Positions 38,059-47,777 are shown, numbered from the stretch's first letter. The stretch is 64,000 nt of DNA from Delftia tsuruhatensis NBRC 16741 (GCF_001571325.1 NZ_BCTO01000007.1:124001-188000); one strand, 5' to 3'. The notes: generated by a model not told the origin, from the sequence alone. Program-made: numbers and translations.

Positions 38059-38877
38059 ATGGATGAATCCATGGAAACCGCCTCTTTCTTCACCAGCCTT
38101 ATCGATGGGCAGCCCGCTACGGCGGCCGAACTCGCCGCCCTGGCCTTTGCAGGCCATGCCCATTTCACGGCCATGCAGGTGCGCGGCGGCCGGCTGCGCG
38201 GGCTGGACCTGCATCTGCAGCGCTTGCGCCAGGCCTCGCTGGAGCTGTACGGCCAGGCCTTGTCCGATGACCATGCCCAGGCACAGCTGCGGGCGGCGCT
38301 TGCCAACGGCCCGCAGGATGTTTCGCTGACCGCCACGGTGTACTCGCCTGCCGGGGAATTCACGGCCGCCGATGCGCGGCCGCGCATGCTGGTGCGGACC
38401 TCGGCACCCGCCTCGGGCCCTACCGGGCCCTTGAGCCTGGCGCTGTTCGAGCATGAACGCATGCTGCCCCACCTCAAGCATGTGGGCGAGGTGGCGAAGA
38501 CGCATCTGCTGCGTCGCGCCGTAGCCCAGGGCTTTGACGATGCCGCCTTTGCCGATCGCCACGGCCGTATTGGCGAGGCCACCATCTGGAACCTGGCCTT
38601 CTGGGATGGAGATGCCGTGGTCTGGCCGCGCGCCCAGGTGCTGCAGGGCACGACCGAGTCCATGCTGCGGCGCCAGTTGCAGCGCCTGGGCGTGGCGCAG
38701 CGCGAGGCCGTGCTGACCCTGGCCGACCTGCCCGACATGGCCGGCGCCGTGGTGATGAATTCATGGTCCCCCGGCATTGCGGTCAGGCGCCTGGCCGATG
38801 TGCATCTGCCGGATGCGCCCGGCTTCGTGCAGTTGCTGCACCGCGCGCATGCGGCCGAGGAGCCGGTTGCACCCTGA
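38059..38877 (+). CDS. PLP-dependent class IV aminotransferase-like protein
   Basis: A 272-residue fold-type IV PLP protein, related to branched-chain aminotransferase and 4-amino-4-deoxychorismate lyase. The PLP lysine is expected in LPHLKHVGEVAKTHLL, and the cofactor glutamate in GRIGEATIWNLAFW, near the usual G-x-(V/I)-x-E-x-x-x-x-N pattern; a threonine phosphate-binding turn, LQGTTESMLRRQL, follows. The small-domain start HFTAMQVRGGRLRGLDLHLQRL is standard. Starts at ATG 38059; ATG 38071 is also possible. Function as transaminase or lyase is not decidable. Divergent from a GcvA-like regulator. Confidence 0.85.
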   Translation: MDESMETASFFTSLIDGQPATAAELAALAFAGHAHFTAMQVRGGRLRGLDLHLQRLRQASLELYGQALSDDHAQAQLRAALANGPQDVSLTATVYSPAGEFTAADARPRMLVRTSAPASGPTGPLSLALFEHERMLPHLKHVGEVAKTHLLRRAVAQGFDDAAFADRHGRIGEATIWNLAFWDGDAVVWPRAQVLQGTTESMLRRQLQRLGVAQREAVLTLADLPDMAGAVVMNSWSPGIAVRRLADVHLPDAPGFVQLLHRAHAAEEPVAP

Positions 38878-38887
38878 GCCCTCGCCA

Positions 38888-38914
38888 TGAAAAAAGGGAG
38901 CCGCAAGGCTCCCC
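38888..38914 (-). terminator. Terminator downstream of the TPR-thioredoxin gene
   Basis: Stem GGGAGCC (38896-38902) with GGCTCCC (38907-38913), loop GCAA, followed on the minus strand by TTTTTTC. It lies 27 nt past the minus-strand thioredoxin stop and 10 nt past the convergent plus-strand stop. On the plus strand the T-tract is absent. Confidence 0.8.
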
Positions 38915-38940
38915 GTCTCTTCACCGGCGTGCGGCAGGAC

Positions 38941-39897
38941 TCAGTTCAGCGCCATGCTGAGCTTGCGGCGGTAGCCGTTGACCAGCTGCGTGGCCTCGTC
39001 CTGCTCGGCCGCGCCCTTGCCCAGCAGTTCGATGCCGCCGCTGCTCTTGCCGGGGATGGCGTCCTGCTTCTTGGGCTTCGGGGGTGTGAGCAGTTCCAGG
39101 ATGCCCACATAGAGCTTGCGCGCGGCCTGGCCGTTCCATTCCTTGTCGCGCATGATGATTTCCAGCAGCTCGTCCATGCTGGCTGCCCACTGGCCTTCGG
39201 CGGCCAGGGCCTGGGCCTTGCCGAAGCGGGTGTCGAAGTCGCGCTTGTTCTGTGCGATGACGGCATCGAACTGGGCAAACTCCCAGTTGCCGCGATCGTC
39301 GTTGTGCACGAAGAGCATGCACTGCAGCCATTGGTTGAGCGCCTCGAAGCGCGTGGGCTGGGGAATGCGCTTGAGCGGCTCGGTCAGCAGGGCGCCGGCC
39401 TCTTCGTAGCCGCCCGTGGCGATCAGCAGGCGCACGTAGTCGAAGCGCGCATCGTCATTGGCCGGGTCGGCGGCCAGGGCGTCAGCCAGCTTTTGCAGGG
39501 CGGCCTGCGTGTCGCCGGCTTCCAGCAGCTGGTGGGCCTCGTCGGCTTCGGCCTCGGCCGCCAGCTCGCCTTCGGAGGGCAGGTGCTTGTCCAGGAACTC
39601 GCGCAGCTTGCCTTCGGGCTGGGCGCCCATGAAGCCGTCCACGGGCCGGCCGCCCATCATCAGGATGCAGGTCGGGATGGAGCGGATGCCGAACATGCCG
39701 GCCAGCTGCTGCTCCTGGTCGGAATCGATCTTGACCAGCTTGAAGCGGCCTTCGTAGGCCACTTCCAGCTTTTCCAGGATGGGGCCCAGCGTCTTGCACG
39801 GGCCGCACCAGGGCGCCCAGAAGTCGACGAGCACCGGCACCTGCATGGAGGCGGCGACGACTTCGGCTTCGAAATTCTCAATGGTGACATCAATCAT
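38941..39897 (-). CDS. TPR-containing thioredoxin (YbbN/CnoX-like)
   Basis: A 318-residue fusion of an N-terminal thioredoxin domain (1-110) and a C-terminal tetratricopeptide region (about 125-285). The redox motif is intact, WCGPC at residues 30-34, unlike E. coli YbbN where the first cysteine is lost, so it should be redox-active as in Caulobacter CnoX. The cis-proline is in SIPTCILM. The family acts as a holdase that protects proteins under oxidative stress and hands them to GroEL/ES or DnaK. ATG 39897 was chosen because residue 1 starts the first beta strand; no strong ribosome site. Monocistronic with its own terminator. Confidence 0.93.
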   Translation of the reverse strand: MIDVTIENFEAEVVAASMQVPVLVDFWAPWCGPCKTLGPILEKLEVAYEGRFKLVKIDSDQEQQLAGMFGIRSIPTCILMMGGRPVDGFMGAQPEGKLREFLDKHLPSEGELAAEAEADEAHQLLEAGDTQAALQKLADALAADPANDDARFDYVRLLIATGGYEEAGALLTEPLKRIPQPTRFEALNQWLQCMLFVHNDDRGNWEFAQFDAVIAQNKRDFDTRFGKAQALAAEGQWAASMDELLEIIMRDKEWNGQAARKLYVGILELLTPPKPKKQDAIPGKSSGGIELLGKGAAEQDEATQLVNGYRRKLSMALN

Positions 39898-40165
39898 GTG
39901 ATCAGACCCTGTGGCAAGGCGCGCGGCCAGGGCGCGCGAACTGTGGCGGTTCGGAGTTCGGCGGCCGGATGCCTCCGATGCGGACCGTGTGATTCTCCAG
40001 CAATTCCATGGCGTGGGCGCCATGGACGGCAACCACCCCAGCTGGGAGCCGGCTGCGTGCATTTCAAGCCGCCCGGCCGGGGACGAGGCGCGGCAGCGCT
40101 GGGCTATATTGGCGCGCTGAGCCGCCATTGCGGCCTGCCATCAACACAATGAGGGAGGGCTCGCC
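39898..40165. other. Divergent region between thioredoxin and ABC genes
   Basis: No gene is supported in these 268 nt. A perfect 8-bp hairpin, CCATGGCG (40006-40013) and CGCCATGG (40018-40025) with loop TGGG, sits near the middle. A GAGGGAGG ribosome site precedes the ABC gene. Promoters are not evident. Confidence 0.4.
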
Positions 40166-41152
40166 TTGATCAAGGTTTCGCAGCTGGTGTTCGAGTACCC
40201 GGGCCACCGCGCGCTGGACGGCGTCAGCGTCCATATCGCCGCAGGCACCGTCACGGCCCTGGTAGGCCCCAACGGCGCCGGAAAATCCACGCTGATGCGC
40301 TGCATCGCCGGGCTGGACCAGCCGCTGTCGGGCCAGGTCGAGGTGCATGGCATTGCCGTGCAGGAGCAGCCCCGCGAAGTGCACCGGCACCTGGGCTATC
40401 TGTCGGATTTCTTCGGCCTCTATGACCGCCTGAGCGTGCGGCGCTGCCTGCAGTACGCAGCCCTGTCCATGGGCGTGCCCCCGTCCGAGGCGCCGCAGCG
40501 CGTGGCGCACGTGGCCGGGCAGCTGGGCCTGGCCGACCTGCTGGAGCGCCTGCCCACCGAGCTGTCTCGCGGCCAGCGCCAGCGCGTGGCCATCGGCCAG
40601 GCCATCGTCCACCAGCCGCGCGTGCTGCTGCTGGACGAGCCGGCCAGCGGCCTGGACCCCGAGGCACGCGCCAGCCTGTCCCGGCTGATACGTGCGCTGC
40701 AGGCCCAGGGCATGACCCTGATCGTCTCCAGCCACATCCTCAGCGAACTGGACGAGTACTGCACCCACATCCTGAGCCTGCGCGGCGGCCGCGTGGAAAG
40801 CCACGAGGCCCTGCACGGCGGCATCAAGTCACCTGCCGCCGGCGACGATGCCCCGCTGGCACTGTACGCGCTGGAGCTGGCGCCGCCCCCGGGTGCCTCG
40901 GCCGGGTCGCTGGCACGGCAGCTGCATCTGGTCCTTCCCGACACCCCTGTGCCGCCGCCCGATGACCAGGGCCTGGTGCATCTGCAGCTGTGGCTGCCCA
41001 CCCTGCCGCGCGAGCGCGCCGATCTGCTGGCCCGCCTGGTCGGTACCGGCCTGCCCGTGGCCAGCCTGGCCCCGGTGCGCGAGCGCCTGCAGGACCGCTA
41101 TGCGCGCGGCCTGCAGAACGCAGCAACCCCCACCCCTGCGGAGCAGCCATGA
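40166..41152 (+). CDS. ABC-2 type transporter ATPase
   Basis: A 328-residue ATPase of the DRA/CcmA-like export group. Walker A GPNGAGKSTLM, signature LSRGQRQRVAIGQA (Arg replacing the first Gly of LSGGQ), Walker B LLLDEPASGLDPEA and H-loop IVSSHILSEL. A C-terminal extension of about 90 residues has no recognisable motif. The start is TTG 40166, after GAGGGAGG; no ATG or GTG gives a full nucleotide-binding domain. Coupled to the permease gene by an ATGA overlap, so the pair forms one exporter. Substrate unknown; such pairs handle drugs, lipids or membrane proteins. Confidence 0.88.
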   Translation: MIKVSQLVFEYPGHRALDGVSVHIAAGTVTALVGPNGAGKSTLMRCIAGLDQPLSGQVEVHGIAVQEQPREVHRHLGYLSDFFGLYDRLSVRRCLQYAALSMGVPPSEAPQRVAHVAGQLGLADLLERLPTELSRGQRQRVAIGQAIVHQPRVLLLDEPASGLDPEARASLSRLIRALQAQGMTLIVSSHILSELDEYCTHILSLRGGRVESHEALHGGIKSPAAGDDAPLALYALELAPPPGASAGSLARQLHLVLPDTPVPPPDDQGLVHLQLWLPTLPRERADLLARLVGTGLPVASLAPVRERLQDRYARGLQNAATPTPAEQP

Positions 41153-42537
41153 CGCACAACCCCGAATTCCAGCGCCAGCTCTGGCTCAACTGGCGGCCGT
41201 CCCAGCTGGGCTGGAGCCTGCTGCTCACCGCCTTGCTGCTGGCCACGCCAATGGCCCTGGTCCAGCCCGACCGCCGCCTGCACACGCTGCTGATCGCCGC
41301 CCTGGTCGGCATGTGGATCGCCGCGGCCGGCCTGGGCAGCGTGCTGGCCGGGCGCGGCCTCAACGAGGAAGCGCGCCAGCACACCTGGGACTGGCAGCGC
41401 CTGTCGGCCCTCACGCCCTGGCAGATGGCCTGGGGCAAGCTGCTGGGCGCCCCGCTGCCGGCCTGGCTGTACATGCTGTGGTGCGCGCTGGCCGTGCTGG
41501 CCACCTCGGCGGGCCAGCCGGGCGGGCTGGCCTGGGGCGTGCACGCCGTGCTGCAGGCCGTGCTGTGGGGCCTGGCCCTGCAGGCCTGGAGCATGCACTC
41601 CGTGCTCATGGGCTGGGGGCCGAAGGAGCAGCCCGCGCGCCGCATCCGCTTCGTGCTGGTGCCGCTGCTGTTCGTGATGGTGCTGCCCGGCCCCATCCTG
41701 GGCCGGTTGACCGAGCAGCTGGGCCGCGAGGAAGGCCGCCCTGTGCTGTGGTGGTCCGTACCGCTGCACGGGCGCGGCGCCATCTACCTGTTCGGCGCCA
41801 TCGCGCTGGGGCTGGGCCTGCTGGCCCTGTGGCGGCTGCTGTGCACGCGGCTGGATGTGCGCACCCTGCCCTGGGCCTGGCCGCTGGGCCTGTGCGTGGC
41901 GGGCCTGGCCTTTGGCGGCATGCACCTCGATGCAATGCAGTTGCAGGGCCCCGGCCCGGCCTCCTTCTTCGCATGGACCACGGGGCTGGCGCTGGCGGGC
42001 ACGGCCTATGTCTGCCTGCACGGCATGGACGAAGGCCTGCGCAGCTGGCGCCAGGTGCAATGGTGCGTGTTGCAGGGGCGCTGGCGTGGCGCGCTCGAGG
42101 CCCTGCCGCTGTGGCCCGTGAGCTGGCTGCTGGCCGTGCTGGCCTGTGCGCTGTGGCTGCTGTGGCCCGCAGGCGGCCAGCCCATCCTGCCCGGTACAGC
42201 CCAGTTGGCGGCACTGGCAACGGCGCAGTTGCTGCGTGATGCCGCGCTGGCCACGGGCTTTTCCCTGCTGGCCGGGCGCATCAAGTCGCCGCTGGCCGCG
42301 TTCGCCGTCACCTGGCTGCTGGTCAACATCGTGCTGCCGCTGCTGGCCTTTGGCCTTGCCGGGGCCGATGCCGCCATGCTGGCCCAGCCGCTGGCAGCCG
42401 GCCTGACCAAGCCCGTCACCAGCGGCATGTGGCTGTCGCTGGCCGTGCAGGTGGCGATGGCCCTGGCCTGGCTGGCCCATGTGTTTCGCCAGCGTGTGCT
42501 GGGTTTTGCGCGCGAGCAGCACACGGCTGTGCGGTGA
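41149..42537 (+). CDS. ABC-2 type transporter permease
   Basis: A 462-residue integral membrane protein with about ten to twelve hydrophobic segments and a soluble portion near residues 60-80 rich in charged residues (LNEEARQHTWDWQRLSALTP). The N-terminal segment ALTPWQMAWGKLLGAPLPAWL resembles the coupling helix of ABC-2 permeases. The start codon overlaps the ATPase stop (ATGA). No close homologue comes to mind; substrate unknown. Confidence 0.82.
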   Translation: MTHNPEFQRQLWLNWRPSQLGWSLLLTALLLATPMALVQPDRRLHTLLIAALVGMWIAAAGLGSVLAGRGLNEEARQHTWDWQRLSALTPWQMAWGKLLGAPLPAWLYMLWCALAVLATSAGQPGGLAWGVHAVLQAVLWGLALQAWSMHSVLMGWGPKEQPARRIRFVLVPLLFVMVLPGPILGRLTEQLGREEGRPVLWWSVPLHGRGAIYLFGAIALGLGLLALWRLLCTRLDVRTLPWAWPLGLCVAGLAFGGMHLDAMQLQGPGPASFFAWTTGLALAGTAYVCLHGMDEGLRSWRQVQWCVLQGRWRGALEALPLWPVSWLLAVLACALWLLWPAGGQPILPGTAQLAALATAQLLRDAALATGFSLLAGRIKSPLAAFAVTWLLVNIVLPLLAFGLAGADAAMLAQPLAAGLTKPVTSGMWLSLAVQVAMALAWLAHVFRQRVLGFAREQHTAVR

Positions 42538-42620
42538 TTTGCAGGGGGATGCGGGCCGATCCGGACTAAAAAAGTAAAATCGCGGGTTCCACTAGGCCGG
42601 GCCGCAGGCGCCCTCACGAC

Positions 42621-43118
42621 ATGAACTCCATCCAGATCGGTGTGGTCATGGGCTCCAGCAGCGACTGGGAGACCATGCAGCACGCAGTTGCCATTCTTCA
42701 GCAATTTGGCATCGCCCATGAAGCCCAGGTCGTCTCGGCCCACCGCATGCCCGACGACATGTTCGCCTATGCCGAGGCCGCCGCAGGCCGGGGCCTGAAG
42801 GCCATCATCGCGGGCGCCGGCGGCGCCGCACACCTGCCCGGCATGATCGCCGCCAAGACCGTGGTGCCCGTGCTCGGCGTGCCGGTGGCCAGCCGCCACC
42901 TGCAGGGCGTGGACTCGCTGCACTCCATCGTGCAGATGCCCAAGGGCGTGCCCGTGGCCACCTTTGCCATCGGCGCGGCCGGCGCGGCCAATGCGGCCCT
43001 GTTCGCCGTGGCCCTGCTGGCCAATGAGGACCCGGCCCTGCGGGCGAAGCTCGAAGCCTTCCGCGCCGAGCAGACCGCCGCCGCGCGTGCCATGACGCTT
43101 CCCTCGGTGGCCGCATGA
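42621..43118 (+). CDS. purE: N5-carboxyaminoimidazole ribonucleotide mutase
   Basis: A 165-residue class I PurE that rearranges N5-CAIR to CAIR in purine synthesis. Signature blocks are [10 protein letters not shown] near the start, SAHRMPDDM, and [18 protein letters not shown]. Normal length. Its stop overlaps the purK ATG by 4 nt. The upstream 83 nt include a short AT-rich patch (AAAAAAGTAAAATC) that may be the promoter -10 area. Confidence 0.96.
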   Translation: MNSIQIGVVMGSSSDWETMQHAVAILQQFGIAHEAQVVSAHRMPDDMFAYAEAAAGRGLKAIIAGAGGAAHLPGMIAAKTVVPVLGVPVASRHLQGVDSLHSIVQMPKGVPVATFAIGAAGAANAALFAVALLANEDPALRAKLEAFRAEQTAAARAMTLPSVAA

Positions 43119-44281
43119 GCGCCGCTGAAGTGATCCTGCCCGGCGCGACCCTGGGCGTTCTGGGCGGCGGCCAGCTCGGCCGCATGTTCGTGCAGTCGGC
43201 CCAGGCCATGGGCTATTTCACGGCCGTGCTCGACGCCGACCCGACCAGCCCTGCCGGCCTGGTCAGCCACCACCACATCCGTACCGGCTACGAGGACCCG
43301 CAGGGCCTGGCCGAACTGGCGCGCCTGTCGGCCGCCGTCACCACCGAATTCGAGAACGTGCCCGCCGCGGCGCTGAACCTGCTGGCCGCCCAGCGGCCGG
43401 TCTCGCCGGCTGGCTCGTCCGTGGCCATCGCCCAGGACCGCGCCCAGGAGAAGGCCCACTTCGTGCGCTGCGGCGTGCCCTGCGCGCCCTACGCGGTGAT
43501 CGAGACGCCGGCCCAGCTGGCCGCCGTGCACGCCAGCCTGCTGCCCGGCATCCTCAAGACCGCGCGCATGGGCTACGACGGCAAGGGCCAGGTGCGCGTG
43601 AAGAACGCCGCCGAGCTGGCCACCGCCTGGGAGCAACTGGGCCGCGTGGCCTGCGTGCTGGAAAAAATGCTGCCGCTGGCCCATGAATGCTCGGTCATCG
43701 TGGCGCGCGGCCGTGACGGCTCCATGGTCAACCTGCCCGTGCAGCGCAACCTGCACCGCGAGGGTATCCTCTCCGTCACCGAGGTCTACGAAGGCAACCT
43801 GCCCCAGGCACAGGTCGAGCAGGCGCTGGCCGCCGCACGTTCCGTGGCCGACGGCCTGGACTACGTGGGCGTGCTCTGCGTCGAATTCTTCGTGCTGCAG
43901 GACGGCATGCTCGTGGTCAACGAGATCGCGCCGCGCCCGCACAACAGCGGCCACTACAGCCAGAACGCCTGCGATGTCTCGCAGTTCGAGCTGCAGGTGC
44001 GCTGCATGACCGGCCTGCCGCTGACGCAGCCGCGCCAGCACAGCCCGTCCATCATGCTGAACCTGCTGGGCGACCTGTGGTTCAAGGACGGCGAACAGGC
44101 CCAGGCGCCGGCCTGGGACCAGGTCCTGGCCCTGCCCGGCTGCCACCTGCACCTGTACGGCAAGCACGACGCCAAGCGCGGCCGCAAGATGGGCCACCTG
44201 AACGTCACCGGCCCCACGCCCGAGGCCGTGCGCTCCACCGCCCTGCAGGCCGCTGCCATCCTGGGTATAGAGCCGTTCTGA
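43115..44281 (+). CDS. purK: N5-carboxyaminoimidazole ribonucleotide synthase
   Basis: A 388-residue ATP-grasp enzyme that carboxylates AIR with bicarbonate and [20 protein letters not shown] opens the PurK N-terminal domain; [12 protein letters not shown] and [14 protein letters not shown] belong to the ATP-grasp, and [14 protein letters not shown] is the metal-binding signature. purE-purK is the standard pair. Overlaps purE by 4 nt. Confidence 0.96.
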   Translation: MSAAEVILPGATLGVLGGGQLGRMFVQSAQAMGYFTAVLDADPTSPAGLVSHHHIRTGYEDPQGLAELARLSAAVTTEFENVPAAALNLLAAQRPVSPAGSSVAIAQDRAQEKAHFVRCGVPCAPYAVIETPAQLAAVHASLLPGILKTARMGYDGKGQVRVKNAAELATAWEQLGRVACVLEKMLPLAHECSVIVARGRDGSMVNLPVQRNLHREGILSVTEVYEGNLPQAQVEQALAAARSVADGLDYVGVLCVEFFVLQDGMLVVNEIAPRPHNSGHYSQNACDVSQFELQVRCMTGLPLTQPRQHSPSIMLNLLGDLWFKDGEQAQAPAWDQVLALPGCHLHLYGKHDAKRGRKMGHLNVTGPTPEAVRSTALQAAAILGIEPF

Positions 44282-44292
44282 AGGCCCGCGCG

Positions 44293-45291
44293 ATGATTCT
44301 CGATGGAACGCTGGCGGCCTCTGTCCAGGCCGCCGCACAGGCGCTGCAGCGCGGCGAACTGCTGGGCCTGCCCACGGAAACCGTCTACGGCCTCGCGGCC
44401 GATGCCGACAACGACGCGGCCGTCGCGCAGATCTTCACCGCCAAGGGCAGGCCGCCCAACCATCCGCTCATCGTCCATGTGGCCGACAGCGGCGCCATTA
44501 CGCGCTACGCACGTGAAGTGCCGCTGTTCGCGCAGCAGCTGATCGACGCCTTCTGGCCCGGCCCGCTGACCCTGATCCTGCCGCGCCTGCCCCAGGCCGC
44601 CCGGGCCTCGACCGGCGGCCAGGACAGCGTGGGCCTGCGCTGCCCCTCCCACCCCGTCGCCCATGCCGTGCTGGCCGCCTGCCAGCAGCTGCAGCCGCCC
44701 GTCTGGGGCGTGTCGGCGCCCAGCGCCAACAAGTTTGGCCGCGTCAGCCCCACCACGGCGGCCCATGTGGCCGGCGAGTTTGGCGACACGCTGCTGGTGC
44801 TGGACGGCGGCGCCTGCGAAGTGGGAATTGAATCGACCATCGTGGACTGCACGCGCGGCGTGCCTGTGCTGCTGCGCCCCGGCGCCATCACGCGCGACGA
44901 TATCGAGCGCGCCTGCGGCCAGCGCCCCCTGTCCAAGGAAGAGCTGCAGGAGAACACGCCGCGCGCCTCCGGTACGCTGCTTGCCCACTACGCGCCCAAC
45001 GCCCAGGTGCGCCTCGTGGACGCCAGGCAGCTGCAGGCCGGGCTGGACGTGCTGGGCGCCGACGCCAGGAACCTGGCCGTCTACCACCGCACACCGCTGC
45101 GCACCGCCTCGCGCGCCGTCACGCTGCGCGCCATGCCCGCCGACGCCGCCGCCACCGCGCGCGAGCTGTTCGGCGCCCTGCGCGACTTCGACGAGATCGG
45201 CGCCCAGCTGATCTGGATCGAGACCCCGCCCGACACGCCGGACTGGGAAGGCGTGCGCGACCGGCTGCTGCGCGCGGCGGCTGCGGGGTAG
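44293..45291 (+). CDS. tsaC: L-threonylcarbamoyladenylate synthase, Sua5 type
   Basis: A 332-residue Sua5-type enzyme that forms threonylcarbamoyl-AMP from Thr, bicarbonate and ATP for tRNA t6A37 modification. The YrdC catalytic domain (1-205) is clear: LLGLPTETVYGLAADA, FTAKGRPPNHPLIVH, FWPGPLTLILPR, VGLRCPSHPVAHA and SAPSANKFGRVSPT. A C-terminal Sua5 domain follows a linker (about 230-332). It follows purK by 11 nt, so it is the third gene of the purine operon; ATG 44293 has a poor ribosome site, suggesting translational coupling. Confidence 0.94.
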   Translation: MILDGTLAASVQAAAQALQRGELLGLPTETVYGLAADADNDAAVAQIFTAKGRPPNHPLIVHVADSGAITRYAREVPLFAQQLIDAFWPGPLTLILPRLPQAARASTGGQDSVGLRCPSHPVAHAVLAACQQLQPPVWGVSAPSANKFGRVSPTTAAHVAGEFGDTLLVLDGGACEVGIESTIVDCTRGVPVLLRPGAITRDDIERACGQRPLSKEELQENTPRASGTLLAHYAPNAQVRLVDARQLQAGLDVLGADARNLAVYHRTPLRTASRAVTLRAMPADAAATARELFGALRDFDEIGAQLIWIETPPDTPDWEGVRDRLLRAAAAG

Positions 45292-45317
45292 GGCCGGCGG
45301 GCGCCCTCCCCGGCGCA

Positions 45318-46022
45318 TCACTCGTGCGTGGCAATGTCCCGCCGCACGCGCTTGAGGTGCCCCTCCACGTAAAAGGCCGCCGCGTCCTCGTCGCCCGAGA
45401 CAATGGCCTCGTAGATCAGGCGGTGCTCGGCCACATACAGCCGGATGCGTTCGGCCTCGTAGATACCGTCGTCGCGCAGACGCTGCCATAGCGGCTGGTC
45501 CATGCTGCTGGCGACCTCCTCGGCGATGCGCGCCATCAGCGCATGCCCGGTCATGCGGGCCAGTTGCCGATGGAAGAGGCGGTCGCACTCGCTCCACAGC
45601 GCCTGCTGCTGCGGATCGCTGATGTCCTGCACGGCGCTCATCTGGTCCAGGTAGTGCTCGGCCAGCGCATCGCGCCTGCGCTGGCGTGCGGCCATGCGGG
45701 CCACGGCGGGCTCGATCAGCAATCGGGCCTCCAGGATGCTCAGGGGGCTGAAATCCGCCTGCTGCGCAGCCGTTTCCGACCCCGCCTGCGGCAGCGCTTC
45801 CGCCACATAGGTGCCCGAGCCCCGGCGCGTCACCACCAACCCCTCGTTCTGCAGGGCACCGATCGCCTCGCGCACCGCGGGCCGGCTCACGCCCAGCCGC
45901 TGGGCCAGATCCCGCTCCGAGGGCAGCCGCGAGCCCGGCGGATGAACACCGTTCGCTATGCCCGCACGGATCTGCTCGGCCACCTGTTCATAAACCTGCT
46001 TGGGACGGAATTCGGTTTGCAT
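45318..46022 (-). CDS. FadR-family GntR regulator of the hydroxyproline cluster
   Basis: A 234-residue GntR protein: HTH at residues 8-75 (GSRLPSERDLAQRLGVSRPAVREAI, RRGSGTYVAE wing) and an FCD helical effector domain with the metal-ligand pattern ECDRLFHRQLA, HRLIYEAI and HLKRV. ATG 46022 chosen; an upstream frame would cross the divergent promoter. It faces the ABC importer across 279 nt and most likely represses it until the hydroxyproline, or pyrroline-2-carboxylate, is present. Confidence 0.87.
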   Translation of the reverse strand: MQTEFRPKQVYEQVAEQIRAGIANGVHPPGSRLPSERDLAQRLGVSRPAVREAIGALQNEGLVVTRRGSGTYVAEALPQAGSETAAQQADFSPLSILEARLLIEPAVARMAARQRRRDALAEHYLDQMSAVQDISDPQQQALWSECDRLFHRQLARMTGHALMARIAEEVASSMDQPLWQRLRDDGIYEAERIRLYVAEHRLIYEAIVSGDEDAAAFYVEGHLKRVRRDIATHE

Positions 46023-46300
46023 GGATGTGGTTCTTTTTTCTGACCACCTATCACCGGGTGGCTCGATCCCGAGTCTAGCCTCGCGCCGTAACACTACATG
46101 CACGCTTCGCATCGCGGCAGCGTGCATCTTAGGTAAATACCCTGTTGCAATAGTTTTTACAGATCATAAAGTTGATATTGATTGGTAATTTTACAAACCA
46201 CTCAACAGCAACCACCTGGCCCAAAAAGGCCCTGAACGCCATCAAATGGTTCTTCAGAAACCACTTCCACAACACCACAGGGGGACAGACCCATGTACCA
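46023..46300. promoter_or_regulatory. AT-rich divergent promoter of the hydroxyproline cluster
   Basis: The stretch 46125-46260 is far more AT-rich than flanking DNA. It contains the 10-bp perfect palindrome GTAA-TT-TTAC (46185-46194), whose half-sites GTnn/nnAC are typical of FadR-group operators. Candidate operator for the 45318-46022 regulator. Confidence 0.45.
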
Positions 46301-47017
46301 ATGTTTGCGGCAGACAGTCCGGCCAGGGCACACGGGGGCGCCATGTTCCTGCTGACCGACCATGGCCTGCAACTGCTTCAGGGGCTGGCCATGACCTTGG
46401 GGCTGGCCTCTGCGGCCTGGGTGCTGGCGCTGGCCTGCGGCCTCGTGCTTAGCCTGGCCCGGCTGACGGGGGCCTGGCCATTGCAGTTCGCCGTCACGGC
46501 CTTCATCGAATTCCAGCGCAACGTGCCGCCGCTGGTGCACATCTTCCTGTGGTACTTCGGCGTCAGCAGCATGCTGACCCAGGGCCTGCAGGACTGGGCC
46601 AACGACCACCACGGCGAGATCGTCTTCGCGGCCATCGCCATCGGCCTGTACTACGGCGCCTATTTCGCAGAGGACATCCGCAGCGGGCTGCGCAGCATCG
46701 CGCCGGGCCAGATGGAGGCGGCACGCTCACTGGGCCTGGGACGGCTGGGTGCGCTGCGCCGCGTAGTCCTTCCGCAGGCGCTGCGCGCGGCCCTGCCGGC
46801 TCTGGCCAGCGGCAGCGTGATGCTGCTGAAGACCACCAGCCTGGCCATGGTCATAGGCGCCATGGAGCTGACCTATGCCACCAAGGACATCGCCAACAAG
46901 ACCTTCCGCATCTTCGAGACCTACGGCCTCAGCACCGCGCTCTATGTGACCGCCGCGCTGGGCCTGCTGGCCGCCGCCTCCTGGCTGGAGCGCCGCCTGC
47001 GGCCAGGGGAGCGCTGA
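46301..47017 (+). CDS. Polar amino-acid ABC importer permease 1
   Basis: A 238-residue HisM/HisQ-type permease. The N-terminal part has GLAMTLGLASAAWVLALACG (helix 1), then RNVPPLVHIFLWYFG and the coupling loop IAPGQMEAARSLGLGRLGALR followed by VVLPQALRAALPAL. ATG 46301 is tentative; ATG 46343 would give a shorter N-terminus and is equally possible. With the second permease and the ATPase it forms an amino-acid importer; the flanking enzymes suggest 3-hydroxyproline as cargo. Confidence 0.87.
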   Translation: MFAADSPARAHGGAMFLLTDHGLQLLQGLAMTLGLASAAWVLALACGLVLSLARLTGAWPLQFAVTAFIEFQRNVPPLVHIFLWYFGVSSMLTQGLQDWANDHHGEIVFAAIAIGLYYGAYFAEDIRSGLRSIAPGQMEAARSLGLGRLGALRRVVLPQALRAALPALASGSVMLLKTTSLAMVIGAMELTYATKDIANKTFRIFETYGLSTALYVTAALGLLAAASWLERRLRPGER

Positions 47018-47019
47018 GC

Positions 47020-47777
47020 ATGGCCGACATACTGCGCGACCACTGGCTGCTGCTGCTCATCGGCGCCTATCCCCACGGGCCACTGGGCGGCGTGGCGGCC
47101 ACGCTGGCCCTGTCGGTGATCGGCATCGCGCTGGCCTTCCCGCTGGGCGTGCTGCTGGCGCTGGCGCAACTGAGCACGCGCGGCGCGGTCCGCCATCCGG
47201 CCATGGCCGTGCGCTATCTGCTGCGCAGCATTCCACTGGTGATGTTGGTGTTCGGCGTCTACTTCATCGCGCCCATGCTGCTGGGGCGCCCGGTGGCAGG
47301 CTTCACCACCATGGCCGCGACGCTGGTGGTCTTCCAGTCGGTCTACCTGGCCGAGATCGTGCGCGCCGGCCTGCAGGCCCTGCCGCGGGGCCAGGCCGAA
47401 GCCGCCGCCGCCCTGGGCATGGGTTACGGGCTGCGCATACGCCGCATCCTGCTGCCTCAGGCGCTGTCCCACATGCTGCCCAGCATGGTCGGCCAGTTCG
47501 TCACCACCATCAAGGATACCTCGCTGGGCTATGTGATCGGCGTGCATGAACTGACCTATGCCGCAGCCCAGGTCAACAGCAGCCTGCTGACCAGGCCATT
47601 CGAGGTCTTCCTGCTGCTGGCCTGCATCTACTTCGTGCTGTGCTTCGCGCTCACGCAACTGGCCCGAGTGCTGGATGCCCGACTGGCACGCCGCAGTGCG
47701 CAGGGCCGGGCCAGAACGCCGAAGCCGCCGCCTGCCCACCCTCTTCCCAAGGCTTCAGGAAAGGCCACGGCCACGCC

